Part shown: one piece after another, positions 1-8,766 of the stretch
Position numbering within the stretch: position 1 is the first letter of the stretch
Layout of the letters: every line of letters begins with the position of its first letter
From: Streptococcus moroccensis
GTDB taxonomy: Bacteria > Bacillota > Bacilli > Lactobacillales > Streptococcaceae
Assembly (NCBI RefSeq): GCF_030812835.1
Contig: NZ_JAUSTM010000008.1
Span: forward strand, 34,360 to 98,359
Direction: 5' to 3'
DNA: 64,000 nt
Translations under genes and position numbers: made by a program
Notes under the pieces: model-generated
The model's input: only the letters and a program-made list of their open reading frames with translations
What the model was told of the DNA's origin: nothing
The model's database searches: none

Positions 1-237
1 CGGATGAGAAGGGAATAGATCTAATGCTCTAGACAGCTCCCAATAATAGTTGGTTGCTGCTTGAGGGCCTTGCTTATCATATATCTCAGTAAAATAAGCA
101 TTTAAGACACTGGGCGGAGGTGTGATGGCTTTCATCCTGTCCTCAGGCGACTTGTTCTTTAAAAGACCCCCTAAATAAACCTTGTCTAAGCTGGTAAAGC
201 CCCCGTAAGTCATGGCAAGAGCCAGGTAATCAGTCAT
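1..237 (-). CDS. conserved hypothetical protein, 3' part outside window
   Basis: An open frame of 79 codons starts at the ATG at 237 and runs off the left edge without a stop. The N-terminus reads MTDYLALAMTYGGFTSLDK and continues with a PPPSVLNAYF stretch. It overlaps the hflX stop by 8 bp, so the two are translationally coupled. In streptococci a short conserved protein of unknown role usually follows hflX, ahead of the RNase Z gene, and this N-terminus fits that protein. No catalytic motif is visible, so I assign no function. The gene is certain; the product is not. Confidence 0.75.
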   Translation of the reverse strand, partial: MTDYLALAMTYGGFTSLDKVYLGGLLKNKSPEDRMKAITPPPSVLNAYFTEIYDKQGPQAATNYYWELSRALDLFPSHP

Positions 238-1468
238 AGAAAACCTCCAAGCGCCAGCGATTAGCGGCCATGATGAGTCCTGAGACTACTTCTCCTGTCT
301 CAGTCACCTCACGTTGGTCAATAATAGCAAATTGGGACAAGTCGTGAAGGAGGTAAGACTTGGCAAAGGGCACCGTCAGACTAAAGGGCTCGGCCATTTC
401 TCGAATTTTAGCCAAAATCATCTCTTGGAGCCTTTCCTTGGCGTCTGGCGCCTTGGCGGATAAGAGAACATGCGGGGATAAGGTAGGTAAAAAGTCTTCT
501 GTCAGGTCAGCCTTGTTGTAGATGGTCAAGCGTGGGATGTCCAGCATGTCCAAATCGTTGAGGATTCCAAGGACGACTTCTTCCTGCGTAGCATGGTCTG
601 GATCAGACGCGTCAATAACATGGAGCAACAGGTCCACATGACGGCTTTCTTCCAAGGTCGACTTAAAGCTTGAAACCAGCTCTGTCGGTAGATCCTGAAT
701 AAAGCCAACCGTATCCGTCAAAGTAACCTGAAAATGGTCTTTGAGCTGAATTTGCTTGGTCGTGGCATCCAAGGTCGCAAAGAGTTCATTTGCCTCATAC
801 TGGTCTTTCTTGCTGAGGGTATTCATAATGGTGGATTTTCCAGCATTGGTATACCCAATAAGCCCCAGTTTGAAGACACCTGACTCCAGACGTTTTTCTC
901 GGACCGTCGATCGGGTCTTCTCCACCAGCTTCAGCTGGCGTTCAATGTCATGGATTTGATTGCGGATGGAGCGACGATTGAGCTCCAACTGGCTTTCACC
1001 TGGACCACGACTCCCTATACCACCCGCCTGACGGCTGAGCATGATGCCTTGGCCGACCAAACGGGGCAACATATACTTGAGCTGAGCTAAATGAACCTGA
1101 AGTTTTCCTTCATGGCTCCTGGCTCGCATGGCAAAGATATCTAAAATTAACTGCATCCGGTCGATGACCTTAACGCCTAAGATGGTTTCAAGGTTGATGT
1201 TTTGACGAGGCGTCAACCTGTTGTTCACAATGACAGTATCGATCTCATCAGCTTCTACCATTTGGGCAATCTCATCCAACTTGCCTGATCCGATAAAGGT
1301 CTTGCTGTCATAACGATCACGGTTTTGGACATAAACGCCCTGAACCTCTGCACCGGCAGTCTGGGCAAGGTTTTCCAACTCCTGCATGGACATGTCAAAG
1401 TTTTCAGAATCTTGAAGGGCTACGCCGACCAAGATTACACGTTCTGTTTTTTTCTCAGTTTCTATCAT
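230..1468 (-). CDS. hflX: GTPase HflX (ribosome-splitting GTPase)
   Basis: 412 aa, the normal size for HflX. The N-terminal HflX domain (about 1-195) has a glycine-rich GGIGSRGPGES stretch near 149-159. The G domain shows G1 GYTNAGKST (205-213), G3 DTVG (252-255) and G4 NKAD near 318. HflX binds 50S subunits and, in bacteria studied, splits stalled 70S ribosomes after heat or antibiotic stress. The start lies 11 nt after the miaA stop with only a weak ribosome site, so it probably depends on coupling to miaA. The same miaA-hflX order is standard in streptococci. Confidence 0.96.
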   Translation of the reverse strand: MIETEKKTERVILVGVALQDSENFDMSMQELENLAQTAGAEVQGVYVQNRDRYDSKTFIGSGKLDEIAQMVEADEIDTVIVNNRLTPRQNINLETILGVKVIDRMQLILDIFAMRARSHEGKLQVHLAQLKYMLPRLVGQGIMLSRQAGGIGSRGPGESQLELNRRSIRNQIHDIERQLKLVEKTRSTVREKRLESGVFKLGLIGYTNAGKSTIMNTLSKKDQYEANELFATLDATTKQIQLKDHFQVTLTDTVGFIQDLPTELVSSFKSTLEESRHVDLLLHVIDASDPDHATQEEVVLGILNDLDMLDIPRLTIYNKADLTEDFLPTLSPHVLLSAKAPDAKERLQEMILAKIREMAEPFSLTVPFAKSYLLHDLSQFAIIDQREVTETGEVVSGLIMAANRWRLEVFYD

Positions 1469-1479
1469 AGGTTTTCTTT

Positions 1480-2364
1480 CTAGGACTCCAAAAAATCTCG
1501 CACGGCTCGGAGAATATTTTCCTTGGTATCTGGCTCAGAGGCTTGATAAAAGTCAACAGCCATGCGGTTACGAAACCAGGTTAGCTGACGCTTGGCAAAG
1601 CGACGACTATTTTGCTTGAGTTGTTCCAAACATACGTCCAAGGCTGCTTCACCAGCAAAGTAGGGAAAGAGTTCCTTGTAGCCAATACCACGTGTCGCCT
1701 GGACCTCAGGATGGTTGTCATAGAGCCATCTGGCTTCTTCCAAAAGCCCTGCTTCCACCATCCGATCCACGCGCTGATTGATTCGCTCATACAACAAATC
1801 ACGCGCATCGCTGAGACCAATCAGAAGCACCTCATAAGGGGGCTCTGTATTGGTCAACTCCTCTCCAAAACGCTGTAATTCCAAGGCCCGAATGGCCCGG
1901 CGTCGCGTAAACTGCTCCAAGGTAATGGCAGCAGTTTCTAGCTGTTCAATCAGTTCCTGATCGGACAAGAGTTCCAATTCTGCTCGATAGACAAGCACCT
2001 GTTCCTGATCCAGTTGCCCGCCTAGATGGTAGCCTTCTAAAAGACTTTGTAAGTAAAGACCAGTCCCTCCGACAATGATGGGTAATTTCCCTCGCCCTGT
2101 AATTTTCTCAATGGCCAGTTGAGCTTCTTGAACAAAGTCAAAGGCAGAGTAACCTTCGGTCACCTCTCTGACATCGATCAGGTGGTGACGGGCAGCAGCT
2201 TGTTCCTCTGGCGTAGCTTTGGCTGTCCCAATGTCTAGGTTTTTATAGACCTGCTGGCTATCGCCTGAGATAATTTCACCATTAAATAGCTGAGCCAACT
2301 CAATCCCTAAAGCTGTCTTTCCGACCGCTGTCGGTCCTAAGACCGTTATTACCTTTTTTTTCAT
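1480..2364 (-). CDS. miaA: tRNA dimethylallyltransferase MiaA
   Basis: 294 aa. It transfers a dimethylallyl group to N6 of A37 in tRNAs reading UNN codons. The P-loop [10 protein letters not shown] is at residues 10-19, followed by the SGDSQQVYK substrate motif and [10 protein letters not shown], all typical of MiaA. The start at 2364 has an AAGGAAAAAG site directly upstream. It is the first gene of a minus-strand operon with hflX and the partial gene at the left edge. Nothing is unusual in the sequence. Confidence 0.97.
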   Translation of the reverse strand: MKKKVITVLGPTAVGKTALGIELAQLFNGEIISGDSQQVYKNLDIGTAKATPEEQAAARHHLIDVREVTEGYSAFDFVQEAQLAIEKITGRGKLPIIVGGTGLYLQSLLEGYHLGGQLDQEQVLVYRAELELLSDQELIEQLETAAITLEQFTRRRAIRALELQRFGEELTNTEPPYEVLLIGLSDARDLLYERINQRVDRMVEAGLLEEARWLYDNHPEVQATRGIGYKELFPYFAGEAALDVCLEQLKQNSRRFAKRQLTWFRNRMAVDFYQASEPDTKENILRAVRDFLES

Positions 2365-2492
2365 CTTTTTCCTTGAAAATTCTCGTATTTTTCGCTATTA
2401 TTTATTATAACACAAGATGTGAGGCAGACAAAAAGTCAGTGATCATTAGAGATGATTTCACCACAACACCTTACAGCGGAAAGGAGACTATC

Positions 2493-2666
2493 ATGGCCAA
2501 AAATAGTTTTGCAAAAGGAATCACAGCAGGTATCGTAGGAACAGTTGCAGCCGTAGCTGGTGCAGTTTATACCTTCAACAAAAAAGTGATTAAACCTGAA
2601 GAAGAAAAAGAAGCTTTCATCGAGGAAAATCGCAAGAAAGCAGCTCGTCGTCGCGTATCGCGCTAA
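2493..2666 (+). CDS. DUF3042 family small protein
   Basis: 57 aa, MAKNSFAKGITAGIVGTV at the start, then a lysine/glutamate-rich tail ending RRRVSR. I chose the ATG at 2493 because AAGGAG sits at 2481-2486; the frame also runs open upstream to 2373, but without a ribosome site. The first half has one hydrophobic segment (about 9-28), followed by a charged tail, which is the DUF3042 layout. The function of the family is unknown. It is monocistronic, divergent from miaA, and closed by a strong terminator. Confidence 0.85.
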   Translation: MAKNSFAKGITAGIVGTVAAVAGAVYTFNKKVIKPEEEKEAFIEENRKKAARRRVSR

Positions 2667-2675
2667 CAGAGTAAG

Positions 2676-2710
2676 AAAATACCTTGAGCAATTTTGCTCA
2701 AGGTATTTTT
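2676..2710 (+). terminator. intrinsic terminator after the DUF3042 gene
   Basis: A stem of about 13 bp (AAATACCTTGAGCA pairing with TGCTCAAGGTATTT) is followed by T residues. The A-tract on the other side means it could also serve the permease gene ending at 2747 on the minus strand. Confidence 0.85.
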
Positions 2711-2746
2711 GATTGTTCCTATCGGTTCTATTCTGGGCGAATGCTA

Positions 2747-4372
2747 TTAATTTCTTAACCGGAAACGCTTGGAAGCAAAGGTCATCACAGCCCATAACCC
2801 AAATGGTATGTAGAGAATAATGATGCCTAGTAGGATCCAGACAAAAAGCATTGGCACTCCCTGTGTTACACGGTGAAACTGAAAGAATAAAAAGTATGTG
2901 ACTCCATTAATGATATTGTAGGCAGGACTTTTGGTTTTCATGGACTCGGTAAAGGGCTGAATGAGGTAGTACAAGATCAAATGATGAAAGCTGAAAAACA
3001 GCATGATAACAGTCTCTATCAGTAAGATGAACACCAAATCAACGAGTGAACGACCACCAACTAAAACGTAAATAACAATCATGCCGACGAAAACAATCAG
3101 CAAAATAGGCAGATGAAGCCTTACTACCTTTTTAAACCGAATCTTTAAGGACGAGATGACCATATCGGGTTGGCGGTAGAACGAATATTTCAAGAGTTTT
3201 CGGTCTAAATGGTAAAAGCAAAAGCGTGTAAAATACTCACTGGAATAGATAAAATAATCTATCATCAGACTTAAGGGAAGAATAAAAGAAAGTAAGTTCT
3301 TTAAAGATTGCACTGGCTGTGGCTTAAAGATTAAAAGAAGAATGATAGCAACAAGCAAATGCAGACTAACAAAAAGGCACTTTAATAGGACCCGTTTTTT
3401 CAAGTGAGGCCCTAATCGGTCATAAAAAAGGGCATTGAGATAAACAATCCCTTGACTGCTTCTTCTCTGATCTCCCGATGTAACCGATATATCGACATGA
3501 TAATCTTTGTCTGTCACCTCTAAATCAACTGCCCCAAGGGCTTCTTTGTCACCAGCTTGCAAATTGGATAAGGTAACCAGGCGTCGACAAACCTTTTCCA
3601 ATTGGGGCGTTTTCTTTAAAACAAAGAGAGCACCTAAGGTCAATACCACGCCAATAACCGCCGCCCAAGGGCTGTATAAGGCCCTAATCACCTCAGCTAA
3701 CTCCAAAAAATAGAGCAAGCCGCCTAAGATAAGCCCAAACAAGACCCACATTAAGCTGTACAGAACTGGCCGTCTCGTTGGAAAAGGGTGGCCTAACTGA
3801 TAAAGAAAGAGGAGGCCTGTTTGCAAGGCCAGTCGTGTGCCTAGGCTAAACAGGGTGAAGCTCCAAGCAGATAGGGCAGTGCCGATAGTTTGTACCCCAA
3901 ACCAAGATAAAATGCCTGCAAATATCAAGAGATGGAGAAGATTATCCAATCCCAGTTTTAATAAATAATAGCGTTTCACAGGTAGCCGGAAAACCCTGAT
4001 GGCCAACAAACTTTCTTGGTCGTTACTGTCGACTAAAAGTCCTTGAATCGCTGAACCCCAAAAGAGACTAGCGACCATCAACAAAAGCCAAAATAGATGG
4101 GAATGCTCTAAGCTATTGAACGGTAACTCGCTAAGCCATAAGGCTAGACCACTCAAAATCAATAGGTAGATGAGTGTTTGCAAAATAGACTTCGTAACGA
4201 GGTGAACTGCTCCAATCAGCTGTAAAAACCACTTGACCGATTGCCCTCTGTAGGCAGAATTGGGAACATACTTTCCAAGAATCGGTAGCTTTTGGAGCCA
4301 ATAAATCAATTGGTTATACCCTTGGACAACACTCAGTTTCCAGATAAATCGAAAGAGTTTCAGATTAGTCAT
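2747..4372 (-). CDS. ABC transporter permease (EcsB-like)
   Basis: 541 aa with many hydrophobic segments. I see about 10-12, in two clusters (roughly 55-250 and 330-535), separated by a hydrophilic stretch near 255-330. The 5' end overlaps the ATPase gene by 8 bp, so the two form one transporter. The pairing resembles the Ecs type, but the protein is clearly longer than Bacillus EcsB (about 400 aa). The substrate is unknown; Ecs systems affect secretion and membrane processes. The function is inferred from context and hydropathy. Confidence 0.75.
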   Translation of the reverse strand: MTNLKLFRFIWKLSVVQGYNQLIYWLQKLPILGKYVPNSAYRGQSVKWFLQLIGAVHLVTKSILQTLIYLLILSGLALWLSELPFNSLEHSHLFWLLLMVASLFWGSAIQGLLVDSNDQESLLAIRVFRLPVKRYYLLKLGLDNLLHLLIFAGILSWFGVQTIGTALSAWSFTLFSLGTRLALQTGLLFLYQLGHPFPTRRPVLYSLMWVLFGLILGGLLYFLELAEVIRALYSPWAAVIGVVLTLGALFVLKKTPQLEKVCRRLVTLSNLQAGDKEALGAVDLEVTDKDYHVDISVTSGDQRRSSQGIVYLNALFYDRLGPHLKKRVLLKCLFVSLHLLVAIILLLIFKPQPVQSLKNLLSFILPLSLMIDYFIYSSEYFTRFCFYHLDRKLLKYSFYRQPDMVISSLKIRFKKVVRLHLPILLIVFVGMIVIYVLVGGRSLVDLVFILLIETVIMLFFSFHHLILYYLIQPFTESMKTKSPAYNIINGVTYFLFFQFHRVTQGVPMLFVWILLGIIILYIPFGLWAVMTFASKRFRLRN

Positions 4373-5063
4373 GGCTGTCCCCGTCCTCTAATTCTTCTAG
4401 GAGACGCGCTTCAAATTCAGGATCATGCGTATCCAAATCAAGGGGATGGAGCTTCCCATTTTTTAGGAGAACCACTTGGTCACAGAGGTCTGTAGCCAAT
4501 TGCAAGATGTGTGTCGACAGCAAAATCACGCGCCCAGGCTTTAAGGTCTTCAGTAATTTTTTAAGCTGAATACCGATCACTACATCTACTGATGTCAACG
4601 GTTCGTCTAGTAAAATAACAGGAGGCTGCATGATGACCACTGCTAAGATGGACAGCTTGCTCTGCATGCCTGACGAGTACCCCTTTATAATCCGGTGGCG
4701 GTCTTCCTGACCAATAGCCACCATATCCAAACACTCATCTGGGCTCAAACTCTCCTCAGTTCCATGTAAATCTAAGAAAAATTGGACAAACTCGTAGCCT
4801 GTCAAGAAATCAGGTAGGTAGTTTTCCGCAAAAACCATACCGACGTCTTTGGAGGTCAATGAACGTGTGGCTCCTTCTTGAACCCAGCTGACCTGCCCTT
4901 GATCCGCATCGAGTTCTTGGTTGACGATGTTAAAAAGAGTCGTCTTTCCGGCACCATTACGCCCCAGAATCCCTGTAATCTTGCCAGCTTCAAACTGGTA
5001 ATCACAGCCTTTTAAGACCTCCGTGTCTTGAAAGGCTTTTTGAATATTGGATAGGTGTAACAT
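4365..5063 (-). CDS. ABC transporter ATP-binding protein (EcsA-like)
   Basis: I place the start at 5063 (MLHLSNIQKAF), where AAAGGAGACCC precedes the ATG. The frame stays open to 5096 but has no ribosome site there. The product is 232 aa. Walker A is GRNGAGKTT, the signature region is YSSGMQSKLS (a variant of LSGGQ), Walker B is VILLDEPLTSVD, and the H-loop is STHILQLA. It energises the membrane protein encoded next, whose start overlaps its end. The gene follows rexA by 39 nt and may be read through from it. Confidence 0.9.
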   Translation of the reverse strand: MLHLSNIQKAFQDTEVLKGCDYQFEAGKITGILGRNGAGKTTLFNIVNQELDADQGQVSWVQEGATRSLTSKDVGMVFAENYLPDFLTGYEFVQFFLDLHGTEESLSPDECLDMVAIGQEDRHRIIKGYSSGMQSKLSILAVVIMQPPVILLDEPLTSVDVVIGIQLKKLLKTLKPGRVILLSTHILQLATDLCDQVVLLKNGKLHPLDLDTHDPEFEARLLEELEDGDSHD

Positions 5064-5102
5064 AGGGTCTCCTTTATCGGTTTTTTCCTTGAACAAATGT
5101 TA

Positions 5103-8100
5103 CTATGACTTTACGGTAGCCACTTCAAGCTTAGCCCCTCCGAGCAAGACCAGATACTTGTCCACCTGGCTAATTCCGTAGGCGCGTGACAGGGCTTGCC
5201 CGTAGAGAGCCATCTGGTCACGGTACCGCTCAATCACTACCTGTGATTGCTGGTAGCGATCGGTCTTATAGTCAAAGAGGACAATGCGGTCATCAAGGAC
5301 CAGATAACCGTCCACAATCCCACGAACCACAAAATCCTCTTGACTGGCTGAATCCTTGACCAGCATAGCAAAGGGCGCTTCGCGCTTGACCTGAGCAGCA
5401 TGCATCTTGAGGAGTTGTCCGAGATCCGTCTCTAAGAAATCAAGGATTTTCTGGAAATCCAGTCGAGCGCGGATGGCTTCAGGCAAGCGGAGCTGGTCGG
5501 CCAGACCTTCAAGATCTGCTAGGCTAACTGGCTTGTCCAATGGGACCTGCTGCATGAAGCCATGGAGGGCGGATCCGACAGTTGCCCCTGTGACAGGGGC
5601 GTCCGTACCGAAGGTCGGCAGGTCAAAGGCCAGCTCTAGGTCCTTGTCTGCTGTGAGTTCTTCCATGATATCCAAGCCTTCCTCGTCAAGGACAGGTTTG
5701 TAGAAGGCCTTGATCTGGCTGGGGGTCCGCACACTCGGCAGGGTAATGGCTGCTTGGTAGCGCTGATTGAGCTTGTCCACGGCTTCTAGCTGGTCCAGCA
5801 TGGCAGCTATGTCCGTGGATTGGCGGTTATCGGCCATCTGGTCAGGTGTAATAGCCTGCGCTTGCGTCAGCCTGCCGATAGCTGCTGCAGTCAGCTCGTC
5901 AGCTCCGACGTAACGAACCTTGTAGTGGAGGTTGTCTTTGGCGCCGAATGCTTCCTGAACAGCCAAGAACCAGGCTTGGAAGGACTCCAGAGATTCTCTG
6001 GTTGCGACGGGCAGAAAGCCACGGTCCGACTTGCTGTCGTATAGGTTAGCTAACTTCTCTTGACTGCCCTTGCTGACCAGATAGAGCTTGGTTTCGGCCC
6101 GGGTCATGGCCACATAGAGGAGGCGCATGCTTTCAGACAGGGCATTGATCCGCTCTTCACGGCGATTCACTTGATAAGGCAGGGTATCCATGCTGACACG
6201 AACCCGAGGGAGCTTGGTCGCATCACCAAACTGGTCCTTCATGTCCGCAATCAGCTTGATGCCGACCCCCTTGTCTCGACTGATAAGGAGGGGTGAGGCT
6301 TGCTCACGCCTATTGCTAAAGAAGGACTTGTCCATATTGAGGAGAAAGACGTACTTAAACTCCAATCCCTTACTCTTATGGATGGTCATGAGTTGGACCG
6401 CATTTTTAGGGAGGCTAACTGGGACATCGGCTAGGTCATTGTCGCTGGCAAGGACCTTGTCAATCATGGTCACAAAGCGTGACAAGCCCTTGAAACCTGT
6501 TCGCTCATAGCTGTCAGCCCGCAGAGCCAGAGCATAGAGGTTGGCCTGGCGCTGTTCGCCATTGACCAGGGCACCGACATAGTCGTAGTAAAACTTGTCA
6601 TTGTAGATCTGCCAAATGAGGTCATGAAGACTGCGCAGGCGAGCGGCCTGGCGCCAAGATTGCAAGGTATCGTCAAAGCCCTGTAGTTTAGCCAAAAGAC
6701 TTGGACGGATCAGGTCTTGGGCTTCCCCTCGCTTGGCAAGAGTTGCCTGTAGTTTTTCATAAAGGTTGGCTGCCTGTTGCCCTTCACGGATTTGGAGGGC
6801 CAGGCGGGCCAGCTCGTCTTCGTTGAAGCCAAACATGGGCGAGCGCAAGAGCGCCACGAGAGCATAGTCATTAAGCGGATTATTGATGACCCGCAGGGTA
6901 TCCAGCATGACCTGAACTTCTAAGGATTTGAGGTAGTGTTGCTCGCCCCCGTCTGCGACAAGGGGAATCCCATGCTGGGCAAAGGCCGCTAAAATCCCGT
7001 TGTTGCGTGTCCTCGAAGGCACGAGTAGCGTGATGTCTTCAAAGGCGACCTGCTCTTCATTGTGGAGGCGGATGATTTCCTTGATAACCAGATTGACCTC
7101 GTTGAGGCCTAGGCCAAAGTCAGTCTCATCTGTATCGCTCTCACTGAGAAGGCTCTCCTCTTCGCTGTCCGTGTCGTAGATAAGCAACTCGGTCACATGG
7201 TCAGGATTAGCCACTTTTTGCCGGTCGCTACCCGCTACCAGCATGTGGGTGCCATCGTAGCGAATATCCCCGACTTCCTCATCCATGAGGTGGCTAAAGA
7301 GCCCATTGGTACTGTCTAAGACCTCTCCTTGACTGCGGAAGTTTTCCTTGAGCAGGATGAGCTTGCCGTCAGCTGGATTGTCTTGATAGAGCTTGAATTT
7401 TTGGTTGAAAATCTGTGGATCCGCCTGACGGAAACGGTAGATAGACTGCTTAATGTCGCCCACCATGAAGCGATTGGAGCCATTCGAGAGCAAATCGAGC
7501 ATGGCTTCTTGGGTATGGTTGTTATCTTGATACTCATCGACCATGACCTCGTGGTAACGCGCCTGATAAAGGTCTCTGACCTCACCAAATTCCCTTAAAA
7601 TCCGAATGGCAAAATGGCTGATGTCTGAAAACTCAAAGGTCCCCTCCTGAATCTTGCGTTCCAGATAAGCCGCTGAAAAATCCGCCACAAAGTCTCGCAG
7701 ACAACGGAGCATTGGCAAGGCCTGGCCTTGATATGCCAGGATGGTCGTCAAGTGCTGGAGATCGATCAGGTCTGCATGCAGGGCTTTGAAAATCGGGTAC
7801 TTTACCTTGCTGACGGTGACGTCATCCCCTGCGGGGATAACGGCCTTAACGGCCTGGGCCAGGTCACTCAGACTCGGAAAGACATCTGGCGCTGCACTCC
7901 ACTCATAGAGCTGCGTGAAGATGATTTCGTGCTTCTGGTAGGTCGCTGTCGGCGTTCCCTTGGCTGTCACCTGCTTGTAGTCTGGCAAATTGGTCAAGTC
8001 TTCCAAGTTTTGGGCCGCCTGACGCATTTTGTTGACCAGATTATCTTTGACATAGGCTGGCAAATCCGCCTCCGTCTGGAAATCTTCATAGCCTTTCAAA

Positions 8101-8765
8101 AAGGTCTCCTGCAACCAGCCAGCTGGGTCTGCCGTCGACTGGGTAAAGCTGTAGACCTTATCTACGATGGCCTGAAAGGCCTTGGTCGATTTGCTGCTGC
8201 CAGAGAAATTCTGAACCAGACGGGAAAAGACAACCCTGTCTTCCCCCTGATAATAGGTCTCAAACAGCTGGCTAAAGACTTCTTGCTTGAGCAGGTCTTG
8301 CTCACTCTTGTCGGTCAGAATCCGAAATTGCGGGGCAATCCCAATCAGGTAACCGTACTGATTGACCAATTTCTGGGTAAAGGCATCCATGGTCCCGATA
8401 TCAGCCGTCTGGACATCCGCCAGCTGGGCGGACAAGTGTTGGAGGAGGTCAGGATCCGTGGTTTGGCCAATTTCAGCCGAGAGCTTCTTCTCCAAGCGTT
8501 CCTTAAGCTCTCCAGCCGCCTTAACCGTAAAGGTCGAAATGAAAAGCTCGTTGACTTTGACGCCTCGCTTGATCTTGTCAATGATGCGCTCGACCATGAC
8601 AAAGGTCTTGCCCGAACCCGCTGATGCCGATACCAGGACATTGTTACCATGAGTATAGATAGCCTCAATCTGCTCAGCAGTCCGCTTTTGGACCTTGTCC
8701 GACTGGGCTTCTGCTAGCTGCAAGGCCTCAATCTCCACTGGGCTTAAAAATGGTTCAAATCCCAT
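5103..8765 (-). CDS. rexA: ATP-dependent helicase/nuclease subunit A (RexA/AddA)
   Basis: 1220 aa. It is the helicase-nuclease subunit of the RexAB (AddAB) complex, which resects double-strand ends for RecA. UvrD-type motifs appear in order: Walker A SASAGSGKTF near 46-55, DEYQD, GDIKQSIYRFRQADP, MTIHKSKGLEF and YVAMTRAETKL. The C-terminal RecB-like nuclease carries GIVDGYLV and LFDYKTDRY (about 1150-1180). It starts 1 nt after the rexB stop, so translation is coupled. By eye the rexAB block is more GC-rich than its neighbours. Confidence 0.97.
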   Translation of the reverse strand: MGFEPFLSPVEIEALQLAEAQSDKVQKRTAEQIEAIYTHGNNVLVSASAGSGKTFVMVERIIDKIKRGVKVNELFISTFTVKAAGELKERLEKKLSAEIGQTTDPDLLQHLSAQLADVQTADIGTMDAFTQKLVNQYGYLIGIAPQFRILTDKSEQDLLKQEVFSQLFETYYQGEDRVVFSRLVQNFSGSSKSTKAFQAIVDKVYSFTQSTADPAGWLQETFLKGYEDFQTEADLPAYVKDNLVNKMRQAAQNLEDLTNLPDYKQVTAKGTPTATYQKHEIIFTQLYEWSAAPDVFPSLSDLAQAVKAVIPAGDDVTVSKVKYPIFKALHADLIDLQHLTTILAYQGQALPMLRCLRDFVADFSAAYLERKIQEGTFEFSDISHFAIRILREFGEVRDLYQARYHEVMVDEYQDNNHTQEAMLDLLSNGSNRFMVGDIKQSIYRFRQADPQIFNQKFKLYQDNPADGKLILLKENFRSQGEVLDSTNGLFSHLMDEEVGDIRYDGTHMLVAGSDRQKVANPDHVTELLIYDTDSEEESLLSESDTDETDFGLGLNEVNLVIKEIIRLHNEEQVAFEDITLLVPSRTRNNGILAAFAQHGIPLVADGGEQHYLKSLEVQVMLDTLRVINNPLNDYALVALLRSPMFGFNEDELARLALQIREGQQAANLYEKLQATLAKRGEAQDLIRPSLLAKLQGFDDTLQSWRQAARLRSLHDLIWQIYNDKFYYDYVGALVNGEQRQANLYALALRADSYERTGFKGLSRFVTMIDKVLASDNDLADVPVSLPKNAVQLMTIHKSKGLEFKYVFLLNMDKSFFSNRREQASPLLISRDKGVGIKLIADMKDQFGDATKLPRVRVSMDTLPYQVNRREERINALSESMRLLYVAMTRAETKLYLVSKGSQEKLANLYDSKSDRGFLPVATRESLESFQAWFLAVQEAFGAKDNLHYKVRYVGADELTAAAIGRLTQAQAITPDQMADNRQSTDIAAMLDQLEAVDKLNQRYQAAITLPSVRTPSQIKAFYKPVLDEEGLDIMEELTADKDLELAFDLPTFGTDAPVTGATVGSALHGFMQQVPLDKPVSLADLEGLADQLRLPEAIRARLDFQKILDFLETDLGQLLKMHAAQVKREAPFAMLVKDSASQEDFVVRGIVDGYLVLDDRIVLFDYKTDRYQQSQVVIERYRDQMALYGQALSRAYGISQVDKYLVLLGGAKLEVATVKS

Positions 8766-8766
8766 A

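Noticed and set aside
2436..2795. 119-codon minus-strand frame opposite the DUF3042 gene
   Set aside because: It runs across the terminator at 2676-2710, opposite a gene with a good ribosome site; composition is that of an antisense frame.
7728..8624. 298-codon plus-strand open frame inside rexA
   Set aside because: It is antisense to the helicase motifs of rexA, has no ribosome site and shows no domain; long antisense frames are expected in this GC-richer block.
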